NCBI GenBank assembly: GCA_001515265.1
Contig: LNDB01000013.1
Coordinates: forward strand, 1 to 64,000
DNA length: 64,000 nt
Direction: 5' to 3'
Source: Candidatus Dichloromethanomonas elyunquensis
Lineage (GTDB): Bacteria > Bacillota > Desulfitobacteriia > Desulfitobacteriales > Syntrophobotulaceae
Position numbers and translations under genes: made by a program. Under the pieces are notes generated by a model, which searched no databases, was not told where the DNA came from, and saw nothing but the letters and a program-made list of their open reading frames with translations. Of the stretch, positions 35,083 through 43,763 are shown one piece after another. Position 1 is the stretch's first letter. Each line of letters opens with the position of its first letter.

Positions 35083-35862
35083 TTGAAAGAATATGTAAAA
35101 AAACTAATTATTAGATATTCCGGCCAGAAAAAAAATGAAATGATGGATGACATCGTTATTGAATTTCCGTTAACTTTATTCGTAAACGGAGAGGAAATAG
35201 TCACGCTGGTCTGTACTCCCAATAATCTCAGAGAATTAGGAATAGGTTTTTTAACCAGTGAAGGGTTCATTTCCAGCTTCTCGGAAATTGCTTCGTTTGA
35301 ATTAGAGGAAGAAGGCCTTTTAAACATTCAATTGAATAAAGAATTGACCAATACCGATACCTTTTTACGGAGAAAAATCACCAGTTGCTGCGGAAAAGGG
35401 CGAGCAGGCTTATATTTTATTAATGATGCGAGACAGGTAAAAACTGTACAGTCCGAAGTAAAAGTGAAGCTTTCCGAATGCTTAAATAATATGACAATAA
35501 TGGAAAAACGCTCAAAATTATTTCGTCTGACGGGCGGAGTCCATAGTTCAGCACTTTCTCAAGGGGAAACAGTTTTATTTATTTACGATGATATCGGAAG
35601 ACATAACGCTGTGGATAAAGTAATTGGCTCTGCCATGATCCGTGAGATTGACACCTCAGACAAATGCTTGATTCTTAGCGGAAGGATTTCATCTGAAATC
35701 GTAGTAAAAGCGGCCAGGGCAAATATTCCGGTTATTCTATCCAAGGCAGCGCCTACCAATTTAGCAGTTGATCTTGCAGATGAGTTAAATATTTTATTGC
35801 TTGGATTTGCAAGGGAGAGTAGGCTTAATGTGTATTCCTGTCCCGAAAGAATTTTATTATAA
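35083..35862 (+). CDS. fdhD: Formate dehydrogenase accessory sulfurtransferase FdhD
   Basis: FdhD passes sulfur to the molybdenum cofactor of formate dehydrogenases. FPLTLFVNGEEIVTLVCTPNNLRELGIGFLTSEGFI, FRLTGGVHSSAL, YDDIGRHNAVDKVIG and LILSGRISSEIVVKAARANIPVILSKAAPT are the family markers. The cysteine site reads ITSCCGKGRAG, so the CxxC of the E. coli protein is replaced by CC. The start is TTG at 35083 with GGGGAGG 8-9 nt upstream. No formate dehydrogenase is in this window, so its client lies elsewhere in the genome. A bidirectional terminator follows. Confidence 0.93.
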   Translation: MKEYVKKLIIRYSGQKKNEMMDDIVIEFPLTLFVNGEEIVTLVCTPNNLRELGIGFLTSEGFISSFSEIASFELEEEGLLNIQLNKELTNTDTFLRRKITSCCGKGRAGLYFINDARQVKTVQSEVKVKLSECLNNMTIMEKRSKLFRLTGGVHSSALSQGETVLFIYDDIGRHNAVDKVIGSAMIREIDTSDKCLILSGRISSEIVVKAARANIPVILSKAAPTNLAVDLADELNILLLGFARESRLNVYSCPERILL

Positions 35863-35876
35863 CAAATCACCTTAAA

Positions 35877-35899
35877 AAAAAGGACCCGAAGGTCCTTTT
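35877..35899. terminator. Bidirectional terminator between fdhD and the spore protein gene
   Basis: AAAAAGGACC-CGAA-GGTCCTTTT is a symmetric hairpin with an A-run on one side and a T-run on the other, so it can end transcription from both directions. It overlaps the stop codon of the spore protein gene. Confidence 0.85.
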
Positions 35900-36254
35900 A
35901 TAATTTTCCCGTATTTTGCATATGGTTTTCCGCATATTCAATCATTTTTCGAACCATGTTCCCTCCAATTTTTCCTCCGATACGACCCCCGATTCTCCCG
36001 GCGTCCCTGGATGTAATGTCGCCGTTATATCCTTTATTGAACTGAATTCCTAATTCATTTGCTACTTCATATTTTGCATTGTTTAAAAACTGGGAGTACT
36101 TATCCTGGACAGCTTTATTGTATCCTGAACCTGACTGGATTCCCAATTCTCCTGAAACTTCATATTTTGTATCCTTAGGGTCTGCATTAATATAGCCTAA
36201 TTCGCTTGATACCTCATATTTTAATTGGTCTAACGCAGAATTTCCTTTCCCCAT
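35898..36254 (-). CDS. Alpha/beta-type small acid-soluble spore protein with three protease-site repeats
   Basis: These proteins coat spore DNA and are degraded by the GPR protease at germination. The C-terminal DNA-binding signature is present in stretched form: DITSRDAGRIGG followed by RIGGKIGGNMVRKMIEYAE. The cleavage-type motif KYE(V/I)-x-x-E-L-G occurs three times, at residues 12-20 (KYEVSSELG), 30-38 (KYEVSGELG) and 61-69 (KYEVANELG). Typical members have one and are 60-90 residues long; this one has 118. The gene has its own terminator and an AGAGGTG ribosome-binding site. Expression in the forespore is expected but I cannot fix a sigma-G promoter. Confidence 0.92.
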   Translation of the reverse strand: MGKGNSALDQLKYEVSSELGYINADPKDTKYEVSGELGIQSGSGYNKAVQDKYSQFLNNAKYEVANELGIQFNKGYNGDITSRDAGRIGGRIGGKIGGNMVRKMIEYAENHMQNTGKL

Positions 36255-36382
36255 CTTTTTTCACCTCTTTTTTTAGATTTCAAATATAGTTTTAAACATT
36301 TAAAGGATGAAAATACGATGAAATATTTTGGTCTGAATTTATTAATTAGAAAACTTAACATAACTTTGCAAGAAATAAATTT

Positions 36383-38224
36383 TTAAAAATTAAAATTTTT
36401 ATAAACCCTCATTGCATTTAAAATTGCAAGCAAGGCAACGCCCACATCGGCGAAGACTGCTTCCCACATCGTTGCAATTCCTATAGCTCCTAAAATCAAA
36501 ACAACTGCTTTAATACCCAAAGCGAAAATAATGTTTTGCCATACAATGGTACGGGTCCGTTTGGCTATTTTGACTGCACATAAAATCTTGGAAGGTTCAT
36601 CGGTCATCAAAACAATATCAGCTGCTTCAATGGCCGCATCGGAACCCAATCCCCCCATCGCAATTCCAACATCTGCCCTGGCCAGTACCGCTGCGTCGTT
36701 GATTCCGTCCCCGACAAAAGCAAGTTTGGTTCCGGGAGCTTGTTTTTTTTCAAGCTCCTCTAAAATCCGTACTTTCTGGTCTGGGAGCAATTCTGCATAA
36801 ATTTGATCAAATCCTAATTCTTTTCCAATTTCCTCGCCTACTGCTTTTTTATCCCCTGTAAGCATGACAAGCTTTTCGACTCCTGCTGCTCTTAATTCAC
36901 GGAGTGCCTGGGGCGCATCTTTTCTGATTCGATCTGAGATGCGGATTAACCCGATAGCTTTTTTATCTGCTGCAATATAAACCACAGTTCCGGTTTCCTG
37001 ACTTTCCGGAATTGCAATCCTTTCTTCGTTCATCATTCTTGCATTCCCGGCCCATATTTCTTTTCCCTTGATCATTGCTTTTATGCCGTTTCCGGGAATT
37101 TCCCGGTAATCGCTGATATTGCTTTGGTCTGGTTGTCTGCCGTAACTTTTTAAAATCGAAACGGCGATGGGATGACTTGAGTAGCTTTCTGCCATGGATG
37201 CATATTCCAATACCGTCTCTTTACTTTCTTCGGCAAAAGAACGTACTTCTATGACTTCAAAAACTCCTTCCGTAAGCGTACCGGTTTTATCAAAAACCAT
37301 GGTCTGTACCTGATACAACGCTTCCAAAAAATTGCTCCCCTTAATTAAAATTCCCTTTTTCGAGGCACCACCGATACCGCCAAAAAAACTTAAAGGAATG
37401 GAAATAACCAAGCTACAAGGACAAGATATAACCAAAAATACAAGTGCCCGGTTTATCCATTCACTAAAACCTGCTCCAGATATGAAAAAAGGCGGCAAAA
37501 AGGCCAAAAGCGCAGCCCCCGCAACTACACCCGGTGTATAGTACCTGGAAAACCACGTAATAAAATTTTCGGTCGGAGCTTTAAGGGCTGCGGCATTTTC
37601 CACCCTGTCCAGAATTCTGGAAACAGCAGATTGTTTGTATTTTCTCGTAACCTGAACAGTTAACAAACCCGTCTTATTGATAAAACCGGCCAAAATATCG
37701 CTGCCTGCATCAACTTCTTTGGGTAAGAACTCCCCGGTAAGCGCAGAAGTATCCAAGACAGATCTTCCCGTAATTACAGTCCCATCCAGTGGAACTTTTT
37801 CGCCGGGTTTAATCAGAATGACCTGTCCTTCCTGCACTTCCTCCGGGGATACTCTTCTGGTAAATTCTCCTTCTTTCAGGTTGGCATAGTCCGGACGAAT
37901 ATCCATGAGTGCGTTGATTGATTTTCGGGAATGGTTTACTGCCATATCCTGAAAGAATTCCCCAATCTGGTAAAAAAACATAACCGCTACCGCTTCCGAG
38001 AACTCCTGAATGGCGAAAGCTCCTACAGTAGCTAAAAACATCAAAAAATTCTCATCAAAAACCTGCCCTCTTTTGATATTCCGAATAGCCCTGTAAACCA
38101 CTTCCCCGCCGATCAAAAGATAGCTTCCAAGAAAAAGCACCAGTTCAATCCAAAATACAAACTTGAAAAACAAGGCCAAACAGAATAAGACTGCTCCAAT
38201 AAAAAAATATGCAATCTTTCGAAT
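36383..38224 (-). CDS. P1B-type heavy-metal ATPase (Zn/Cd/Pb exporter class), apparent ATT start
   Basis: An ATP-driven exporter in the cell membrane. Eight membrane segments, the metal site VISCPCSLVISIPLSFFGG (CPC-x4-SxP), the phosphorylation site VFDKTGTLTEG, GDGINDAAVLARADVGIAMG and the last-helix motif FADVGVALLAILNAMR indicate the Zn/Cd/Pb class. The usual N-terminal metal-binding domain is absent. Coding clearly extends past the TTG at 38179: the upstream residues RKIAYFFIGAVLFCLALFF complete the first helix. No ATG, GTG or TTG exists there; the AAGGAGG at 38239-38233 points with 8-nt spacing to ATT at 38224, which I take as start. A palindrome and direct repeats lie upstream. Confidence 0.9.
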   Translation of the reverse strand: MRKIAYFFIGAVLFCLALFFKFVFWIELVLFLGSYLLIGGEVVYRAIRNIKRGQVFDENFLMFLATVGAFAIQEFSEAVAVMFFYQIGEFFQDMAVNHSRKSINALMDIRPDYANLKEGEFTRRVSPEEVQEGQVILIKPGEKVPLDGTVITGRSVLDTSALTGEFLPKEVDAGSDILAGFINKTGLLTVQVTRKYKQSAVSRILDRVENAAALKAPTENFITWFSRYYTPGVVAGAALLAFLPPFFISGAGFSEWINRALVFLVISCPCSLVISIPLSFFGGIGGASKKGILIKGSNFLEALYQVQTMVFDKTGTLTEGVFEVIEVRSFAEESKETVLEYASMAESYSSHPIAVSILKSYGRQPDQSNISDYREIPGNGIKAMIKGKEIWAGNARMMNEERIAIPESQETGTVVYIAADKKAIGLIRISDRIRKDAPQALRELRAAGVEKLVMLTGDKKAVGEEIGKELGFDQIYAELLPDQKVRILEELEKKQAPGTKLAFVGDGINDAAVLARADVGIAMGGLGSDAAIEAADIVLMTDEPSKILCAVKIAKRTRTIVWQNIIFALGIKAVVLILGAIGIATMWEAVFADVGVALLAILNAMRVYKNFNF

Positions 38225-38282
38225 TACGGATCCCTCCTTAGTTATCCTTCTTTTGTCATATTAGCTGATAAAGCTCGTTACA

Positions 38283-38323
38283 ATTGAACAATTGAACAAT
38301 TGAATAATCATTCATATATGATT
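38283..38323. promoter_or_regulatory. Operator-like repeats upstream of the metal ATPase gene
   Basis: ATTGAACA, ATTGAACA and ATTGAATA are three tandem 8-bp units (38283-38306), followed by AATCAT-TCATAT-ATGATT, an inverted repeat with 6-bp arms (38306-38323). The palindrome has the shape of an ArsR/SmtB-family metal-sensor operator. No such regulator is encoded next to it. The region is shared with the divergent gerA promoter region. Confidence 0.5.
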
Positions 38324-38417
38324 AAATATTACCCCGCATGGTACTTGTTTGTAAATACCTATTTATGCCCGGAATAAATATTCTCTGATTAACAAATAAT
38401 TTCAATGGTGATAGATA

Positions 38418-39926
38418 TTGTTAAAATATTTGGCGAAAATCTTGTCTAACCCCCCAAAATTAAATAGTTCGGAAAACTCTGCTCATGCTACTCCCCTAGG
38501 GAAAGATCTTGGAGCGAATATTTCCCAATTAAAAAGCAAGTTAAAGGGAAGCAGCGATATTATTTTTTATGAGTTTACGGACCCATCTCATAATAAAGGT
38601 CTCCTAACCTATATCAGCGGGTTTGTGGAAACTGATTTATTAGACCGTGATATCCTTACTCCCCTTTTGACAAAAACCGGTCCGGATAAGAAGAATTTTC
38701 TGTATACCTCCGCAGTCAGAACTATTTCTTCATTTGAAGAGGCTATTGGCGGCATTCTGGACGGAAATGTCCTCCTCCTGATGAATGGCGATGAAACTGC
38801 TTTTCTCCTCAGTATCCCAAAACAGGTTCAGCGATCCGTTGATGAACCTGACAGTGAATCGGTTGTGCGGGGGCCTAAAGAGGGTTTCGTTGAATCGATA
38901 AAGACCAATCTTCTCCTGTTAAGAAGAAAAATTAAAAGCCCTAATCTGAAAATCGAAACACGAAAAATCGGCCGCATTACGCAGACAGAAATAGCCCTCG
39001 TTTATATTGAAGGTATCGTTGATCCCGAAGTCCTTAAAGAAGTCAGAAAACGTTTAAGCAAGATCAAGATAGATTCCGTTCTGGAAACCGGTTATATTGA
39101 ACAATATATTCAAGATCATAAATATTCCCCCTACGCCACTGTCGGCAACACCCAGAAACCGGACGTGGTGGCAGGCAAGATCCTGGAAGGCAGGGTTGCC
39201 ATCTTTTGCGACGGCACCCCCCACGTCCTGACGGTTCCTTATCTTTATATAGAAAATTTGCAGACCAGTGAAGATTACTATGTGAGGACATTAAATGCTT
39301 CCTTGCTGCGTCTGCTCAGAATAACAGGGTTATTTGTCAGCACTTTACTTCCCGGTATTTATGTCGCGCTGTCTACATATCACCAGGAAATGCTCCCTAC
39401 TGTCCTACTGGTTACGATCGCCGGGGCGAGAGAAGGGATTCCGCTCCCGGCTTTTGCTGAAGCGCTGGTGATGGGTGTGATGTTTGAACTGCTTAAAGAA
39501 TCAGGAACACGGCTGCCCAGAGCCATTGGTTCGGCAATCAGCATCGTCGGGGCATTGGTGATAGGCGATGCTGCAGTCAATGCCGGCCTGGTCAGCGCCC
39601 CTCTTGTCATTGTTACAGCTATCACCGCCGTTTCCAGTTTCATCCTTCCCTCTTTTACGGAATCCATGACAATATTCAGATTAATCTTCTTTATTTTGGG
39701 CGGAGTCGCGGGACTGATCGGCATAACCTGCGGTATATTTTTCATTATGATTTATACCGTTTCGATCCGGTCTTTCGGCATCCCCTACACTGCTCCGTTA
39801 TCTTCGGCCAGCGAGAACAATCTGAAGGACACTTTTCTAAGATTCCCGCTCCGTTCTATGAAAAACAAACCGGCTTTTACGGCTGGAAACAATACAAAAA
39901 GACGGGGAGGAACCAATCCAAAATGA
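38418..39926 (+). CDS. gerA: Germinant receptor subunit A (GerA/GerKA family)
   Basis: The A subunit of a Ger-type receptor that sits in the spore inner membrane and responds to nutrients. A soluble N-terminal domain of about 270 residues (SDIIFYEFTDPSHNKGLLTYISGFVETDLL, LLMNGDETAFLL) precedes about five membrane helices with the family stretch REGIPLPAFAEALVMGVMFELLKESGTRLPRAIGSAISIVGALVIGDAAVNAGLVS. The length of 502 is typical. It starts at TTG 38418 with a modest GGTGA site. The gerC stop-start overlap of 4 bp follows. Confidence 0.95.
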   Translation: MLKYLAKILSNPPKLNSSENSAHATPLGKDLGANISQLKSKLKGSSDIIFYEFTDPSHNKGLLTYISGFVETDLLDRDILTPLLTKTGPDKKNFLYTSAVRTISSFEEAIGGILDGNVLLLMNGDETAFLLSIPKQVQRSVDEPDSESVVRGPKEGFVESIKTNLLLLRRKIKSPNLKIETRKIGRITQTEIALVYIEGIVDPEVLKEVRKRLSKIKIDSVLETGYIEQYIQDHKYSPYATVGNTQKPDVVAGKILEGRVAIFCDGTPHVLTVPYLYIENLQTSEDYYVRTLNASLLRLLRITGLFVSTLLPGIYVALSTYHQEMLPTVLLVTIAGAREGIPLPAFAEALVMGVMFELLKESGTRLPRAIGSAISIVGALVIGDAAVNAGLVSAPLVIVTAITAVSSFILPSFTESMTIFRLIFFILGGVAGLIGITCGIFFIMIYTVSIRSFGIPYTAPLSSASENNLKDTFLRFPLRSMKNKPAFTAGNNTKRRGGTNPK

Positions 39927-41110
39927 AAATATTTTATTCGCCGGCTCGCAGAATCATTTTTGCTGTCGTATTATTACTGTTGGTGAACACTTCGGGATGT
40001 ATAAACCGTAAGGAAATCGACAAACTGGGCTTATTGGGTGCAATCGGTGTTGACCATAAAGATCATACAAGCATATTAACGATGGAGATAACAAAGCCCA
40101 AACCAATTATCGGCGGCGGAGCAAAGACGGAAAAACCTTACGTAATTGTTCAGACCAGCGGTAATAGCTTTTTTGATGCCCTCCGTAATACTACAAATAA
40201 GTTCGACCGCAAGATATTCCTGGCAACTTCCAAAGTATTTATTATCAGCGGTGATGCCGCAAAAGAAGGTATCGCCGATATCCTGGATTGCTGGTCCCGG
40301 GACCACGATGCCAGAGAAACCGATTATTTGCTGATCACAAAAGATTGTGAGGCGGCAGATATTATCGGCGTTGTAGGAGGAGTGGATGATACTTCTTCCC
40401 TGTATCTCAGCGACCTCATCAAAGCCAATAACGCAAGTTCGAAATCCATCGTCAAAAGAACCTTTGAATTTCTAAAGGACTATTACAGCGATGGTATCCG
40501 GCCTACTCTCGGGGTTGTACAACTAGAAAAAAAAGCAAAGCCTGTCAGCGAAAACAGCAAGGAAATTCTCCTGGAGGGTGCAGCGGTCTTTAAAGAGGAC
40601 AAATTGGCTGGTTATCTGGACGGCCTCGAAGCCAGGGCCTTAAATTTCGCAAAAGGAAAAGTTAAGAGCTGTATCATTGTTACTCCGAGCACAGAAGAAA
40701 ACAAAATGGACTCCATCGAGGTCAATCATGTCAAGAGTGAATTGGATGTCGCGTTACCAGACAAATCTCCGAGTTTGAAAGTAACCATTACGATTGACGG
40801 GATGTTGGGAGAAGACCAATCGTCTGAAGATTTTAGCAATTCCCAGGTTATGAAACAACTCGAAGATTCCTCCGCCAAAGTTGTAAAAGATGAGGTCGAT
40901 AAGGTAATCAAAAAAGCTCAAAAGGAATATGGATTGGATATCTTTGGCTTTGGCCAGATTGTGCACAATAAATATCCGGAAAAATGGAAAAAAATAAAAG
41001 ACAACTGGGATGACGCTTTTTCCAGGTCTGAGTACCAGGTTGAAGTGAAAGTTAATATTTCACGGTCAGGTTTACTTCGGTTACCCAATAAAACAAAGAT
41101 AGGAAAATGA
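39923..41110 (+). CDS. gerC: Germinant receptor lipoprotein subunit C (GerC/GerKC family)
   Basis: The lipoprotein component of the Ger receptor. The signal peptide RIIFAVVLLLLVNTSGC ends in a lipobox with the lipidated cysteine near residue 26, followed by INRKEIDKLGLLGAIGVD, the hallmark of the family. FDALRNTTNKFDRKIFLATSKVFIIS and the C-terminal repeat domain (KVIKKAQKEYGLDIFGFGQIVHNKYPEKWKKIKDNW) are typical. It overlaps gerA and gerB by 4 bp at each end. The gene order here is A-C-B. Confidence 0.95.
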   Translation: MKIFYSPARRIIFAVVLLLLVNTSGCINRKEIDKLGLLGAIGVDHKDHTSILTMEITKPKPIIGGGAKTEKPYVIVQTSGNSFFDALRNTTNKFDRKIFLATSKVFIISGDAAKEGIADILDCWSRDHDARETDYLLITKDCEAADIIGVVGGVDDTSSLYLSDLIKANNASSKSIVKRTFEFLKDYYSDGIRPTLGVVQLEKKAKPVSENSKEILLEGAAVFKEDKLAGYLDGLEARALNFAKGKVKSCIIVTPSTEENKMDSIEVNHVKSELDVALPDKSPSLKVTITIDGMLGEDQSSEDFSNSQVMKQLEDSSAKVVKDEVDKVIKKAQKEYGLDIFGFGQIVHNKYPEKWKKIKDNWDDAFSRSEYQVEVKVNISRSGLLRLPNKTKIGK

Positions 41111-42216
41111 AAATGCAGCCGGAAAAAATTACGAATACGCAAGCAATATTATTAATCCTGGGTTTAAGGTTTACTTTCTTTTTCCTTACCATTTCCGTCA
41201 ATGCCCCCCCTGCCGACCAGGATATCTGGATTGCCCAGCTGGTCTCCATTCTTTATATCTTTGTTCTTTTCCTTCCTTTTCTTTATCTCAGCAGTAAGTT
41301 CCCTAACTATACCCTATGGGAGTATTTCGAACAGATTACCGGAAAATTTATAGGTAAATTTTTCATCCTGCTATATTTAGGTTTTATCCTTTTTCTCTCT
41401 GTATTGATTGCCGTTAATCTCACTTTATTTATTGCCTCCAGTACTATACCTGAAACCCCTGCTTATGTGAACTTAATTTTTTTGCTTATTCCTGCAGTAT
41501 TTGCAGCCTATCATGGAATTGTAAACGCTGCCAAAACCGCGCAAATTGTTATTCCGGTTGTTTTGGGCTTTTTTCTCCTTACCCTGGCTTTGGGAATCCA
41601 AAATTTTCACCTTAAAGAACTCCTTCCTGTGTTAAAGGATTCGACCTTGTTACAAATACACCAGGGAAGTTTGACTTTTGCTCTTAACTTTCATGACGCG
41701 ATCTTCCTTTTTCTCATGACTCCTAACATGAAAGAAAAAAAAGTAAAGAAAGCTTTTTTTCTATCCGTTGTCTTAAGTACCCTATTTTTTGCCGCCATCA
41801 GTATTGTCCCCATCCTGGTATTTGGTACGGAACTGGCTAAACATAGCAATTACCCTTTCTATCTTTATGTAAGACAGATTACAGTCTTTGATTTTATTGA
41901 ACGAATGGAAGCTTTGATTCTGGCAGCATGGATAATGGCGGCTTTATTCAAATTCTCTGTTTATTTTTATTGGGCGGCAAAAGGTTTTCAACAGGTTTTC
42001 CAAACCAAATCACACCGGAAATTTATTATACCCTTTGCACTTTCCGTTTTCGTCATCGCTTTATCACCCAAAATATTTGCTATTGATATGGCAAATAAAC
42101 TCAGTTCAATTCAGGTTTTTCCCAAAATAAGCTTTGTTTTTATTTTTGCTATTCCTTTCCTTTTATTAACAATATATTTCATCAGAAGACTCATTTCATC
42201 TGCCCGTAATTTTTAA
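41107..42216 (+). CDS. gerB: Germinant receptor permease-like subunit B (GerB/GerKB family)
   Basis: An integral membrane protein of the spore-permease branch of the APC transporter superfamily, thought to bind the germinant. About ten hydrophobic helices span the 369 residues; the opening KITNTQAILLILGLR and the QDIWIAQLVSILYIF segment are typical. It begins within the end of gerC (ATGA overlap) and closes the operon; a strong terminator follows 30 bp downstream. Confidence 0.94.
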   Translation: MKMQPEKITNTQAILLILGLRFTFFFLTISVNAPPADQDIWIAQLVSILYIFVLFLPFLYLSSKFPNYTLWEYFEQITGKFIGKFFILLYLGFILFLSVLIAVNLTLFIASSTIPETPAYVNLIFLLIPAVFAAYHGIVNAAKTAQIVIPVVLGFFLLTLALGIQNFHLKELLPVLKDSTLLQIHQGSLTFALNFHDAIFLFLMTPNMKEKKVKKAFFLSVVLSTLFFAAISIVPILVFGTELAKHSNYPFYLYVRQITVFDFIERMEALILAAWIMAALFKFSVYFYWAAKGFQQVFQTKSHRKFIIPFALSVFVIALSPKIFAIDMANKLSSIQVFPKISFVFIFAIPFLLLTIYFIRRLISSARNF

Positions 42217-42245
42217 TCAGATATAACATGTGAAAATGTAAGTTT

Positions 42246-42272
42246 CCTGGGATTTGAACCCCAGGTTTTTTT
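42246..42272 (+). terminator. Intrinsic terminator of the ger operon
   Basis: CCTGGG and CCCAGG form a 6-bp stem with an 8-nt loop and are followed by seven T residues on the plus strand. Confidence 0.85.
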
Positions 42273-42378
42273 AGGGTAAGAGCATTCACCGAAGTTTTTT
42301 TTCATATCATTTAATATTATGAGTCGGCTGACTACATGCTTTTTTCATTCAAGTAATCCGGAAGGAATGAAATGAAGA

Positions 42379-43344
42379 GTGAAAATAAAGAGAATAGTCT
42401 TATTGCTCGGGATAGCGGTTCTCGTCCTGGGAGGAGGTATCCGGGCCTGGAATCTAATTATCGGCACCTATGGCCAGGCGGTTTTTTCAGATCAAGACCC
42501 TGTATACCAGGCGGTAATGAAAAGAGATCTTCTCTGCTTGATGCTTGCTTATCCGGGGTATATCAAGAACGTTGAAAAAAGTGCCGATGGGAAAGTATCT
42601 GTTATCATGCAATCGGGCAAGAAAATACTATATGATGACAAAAAAGAAAAAAACTCTTGGCAAAAATCCGGAAATCCGGATTTGCAGGACATGATGGATC
42701 AGATTTACCCCATTGCGGACATCAAGGAATTACTTCCCAATAACTTTAATCCGGGTTGTGCCAGAGTTTACCCGCTTTTAAATGAAGTGTACGGAAAGAA
42801 TAAAGGCCAAATCCTTTCGAATTTGGCCAAAGTAAGTATCGGTTATAAATTTGTAGAGTTTAACAGCAACAACAGGGCTTCCGAAGCACTCAGGTCTGTC
42901 ATGAAAGAACTTCTCCCCTTAGCCCGGCAAAACTATAAGATTTACAACGCGGCTTTCCCCAGCAGCGGCACCTTCAATTACCGGATCATCGGCGGAACCA
43001 ACCGTTTAAGTTCTCACGCTTACGGAATTTCCATAGACCTCCATGATAACAAGTATGATTACTGGAGATGGTCAACGCGGGAGCAAGGACAAAAACGGCT
43101 TAACGCCTACCCAAGAGAGATCGTTCGTATTTTTGAGAAGTACGGTTTTATCTGGGGCGGAAAGTGGGGAAATTTTGATATCATGCATTTCGAATACCGA
43201 CCGGAACTGATTCTTAAAGCCCGCTGCTTTTCCAAAGAACCTGTTTCAGGTCTGCCCTGGTATGACGGTCTGCAGGATAATAAAGAGGCTTGGAAATATA
43301 TCTGGTTGATCGAGGAAAGTCTTTCCAAAACACCTGTTTCTTAA
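42379..43344 (+). CDS. M15-family D,D-carboxypeptidase-like cell-wall enzyme
   Basis: A zinc peptidase of the VanY/CwlK type. An N-terminal hydrophobic helix (RIVLLLGIAVLVLGGGIRA) should anchor or export it. The metal site is complete in the last third: RLSSHAYGISIDLHD (His, Asp) and GNFDIMHFEYRPEL (His), with YPREIVRIFEKYGFIWGGKWG between them. The start is GTG at 42379, preceded by a GAAG about 2 nt and a GGAAGGA about 12 nt upstream, so the start is not certain. It follows the ger operon; a role in cortex or wall turnover during the spore cycle is an inference from location. Confidence 0.87.
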   Translation: MKIKRIVLLLGIAVLVLGGGIRAWNLIIGTYGQAVFSDQDPVYQAVMKRDLLCLMLAYPGYIKNVEKSADGKVSVIMQSGKKILYDDKKEKNSWQKSGNPDLQDMMDQIYPIADIKELLPNNFNPGCARVYPLLNEVYGKNKGQILSNLAKVSIGYKFVEFNSNNRASEALRSVMKELLPLARQNYKIYNAAFPSSGTFNYRIIGGTNRLSSHAYGISIDLHDNKYDYWRWSTREQGQKRLNAYPREIVRIFEKYGFIWGGKWGNFDIMHFEYRPELILKARCFSKEPVSGLPWYDGLQDNKEAWKYIWLIEESLSKTPVS

Positions 43345-43410
43345 AACCTCTTCATTCTTTTTTCACAGAAGTCTCAGTTTAGAAATATGATAAGAAAAGG
43401 AGGAATGCAT

Positions 43411-43614
43411 ATGATCATAAAAAGAGATTCCTTTTCAAAAGAAGATTTATGTTTACTTCTTAGTGAAACCACTGTGAAGATCATTCAAAACATTGAAGAC
43501 CGCAACGGGAAACTCAAATCTTTTGACCTAAATTTCAACTTTGAAAGATCCCGTTATACCCTTACCGAAAGAGACATAGGTTCCCTTCGTTTCAGAATCA
43601 GCGAGGAGCAATGA
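43411..43614 (+). CDS. Small hypothetical protein
   Basis: A 67-residue soluble protein beginning MIIKRDSFSKEDLCLLLSET and ending SLRFRISEEQ. I start it at 43411 because GGAGG lies 7 nt upstream; an in-frame ATG at 43387 has no ribosome-binding site. It has its own terminator directly after the stop, so it is probably a real, separately transcribed gene. I do not recognise the family and see no membrane segment or catalytic motif. Confidence 0.65.
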   Translation: MIIKRDSFSKEDLCLLLSETTVKIIQNIEDRNGKLKSFDLNFNFERSRYTLTERDIGSLRFRISEEQ

Positions 43615-43619
43615 GTGAG

Positions 43620-43648
43620 AAAGCCTACACTTTTTGTTGTAGGCTTTT
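43620..43648 (+). terminator. Intrinsic terminator after the small gene
   Basis: AAAGCCTACA and TGTAGGCTTTT form a strong stem of 8-10 bp around an 8-nt loop, with a short T-run on the plus strand and an A-run on the other side. Confidence 0.8.
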
Positions 43649-43763
43649 ACCATATTAAATAAATTGGAACAAATTACCATACTATAAAACAAGGAAAATC
43701 CTTGAAATCCCTGATATAATAATACAAACAATTGTAAAACCGCTTAAATTTAGGGGGACCAAA

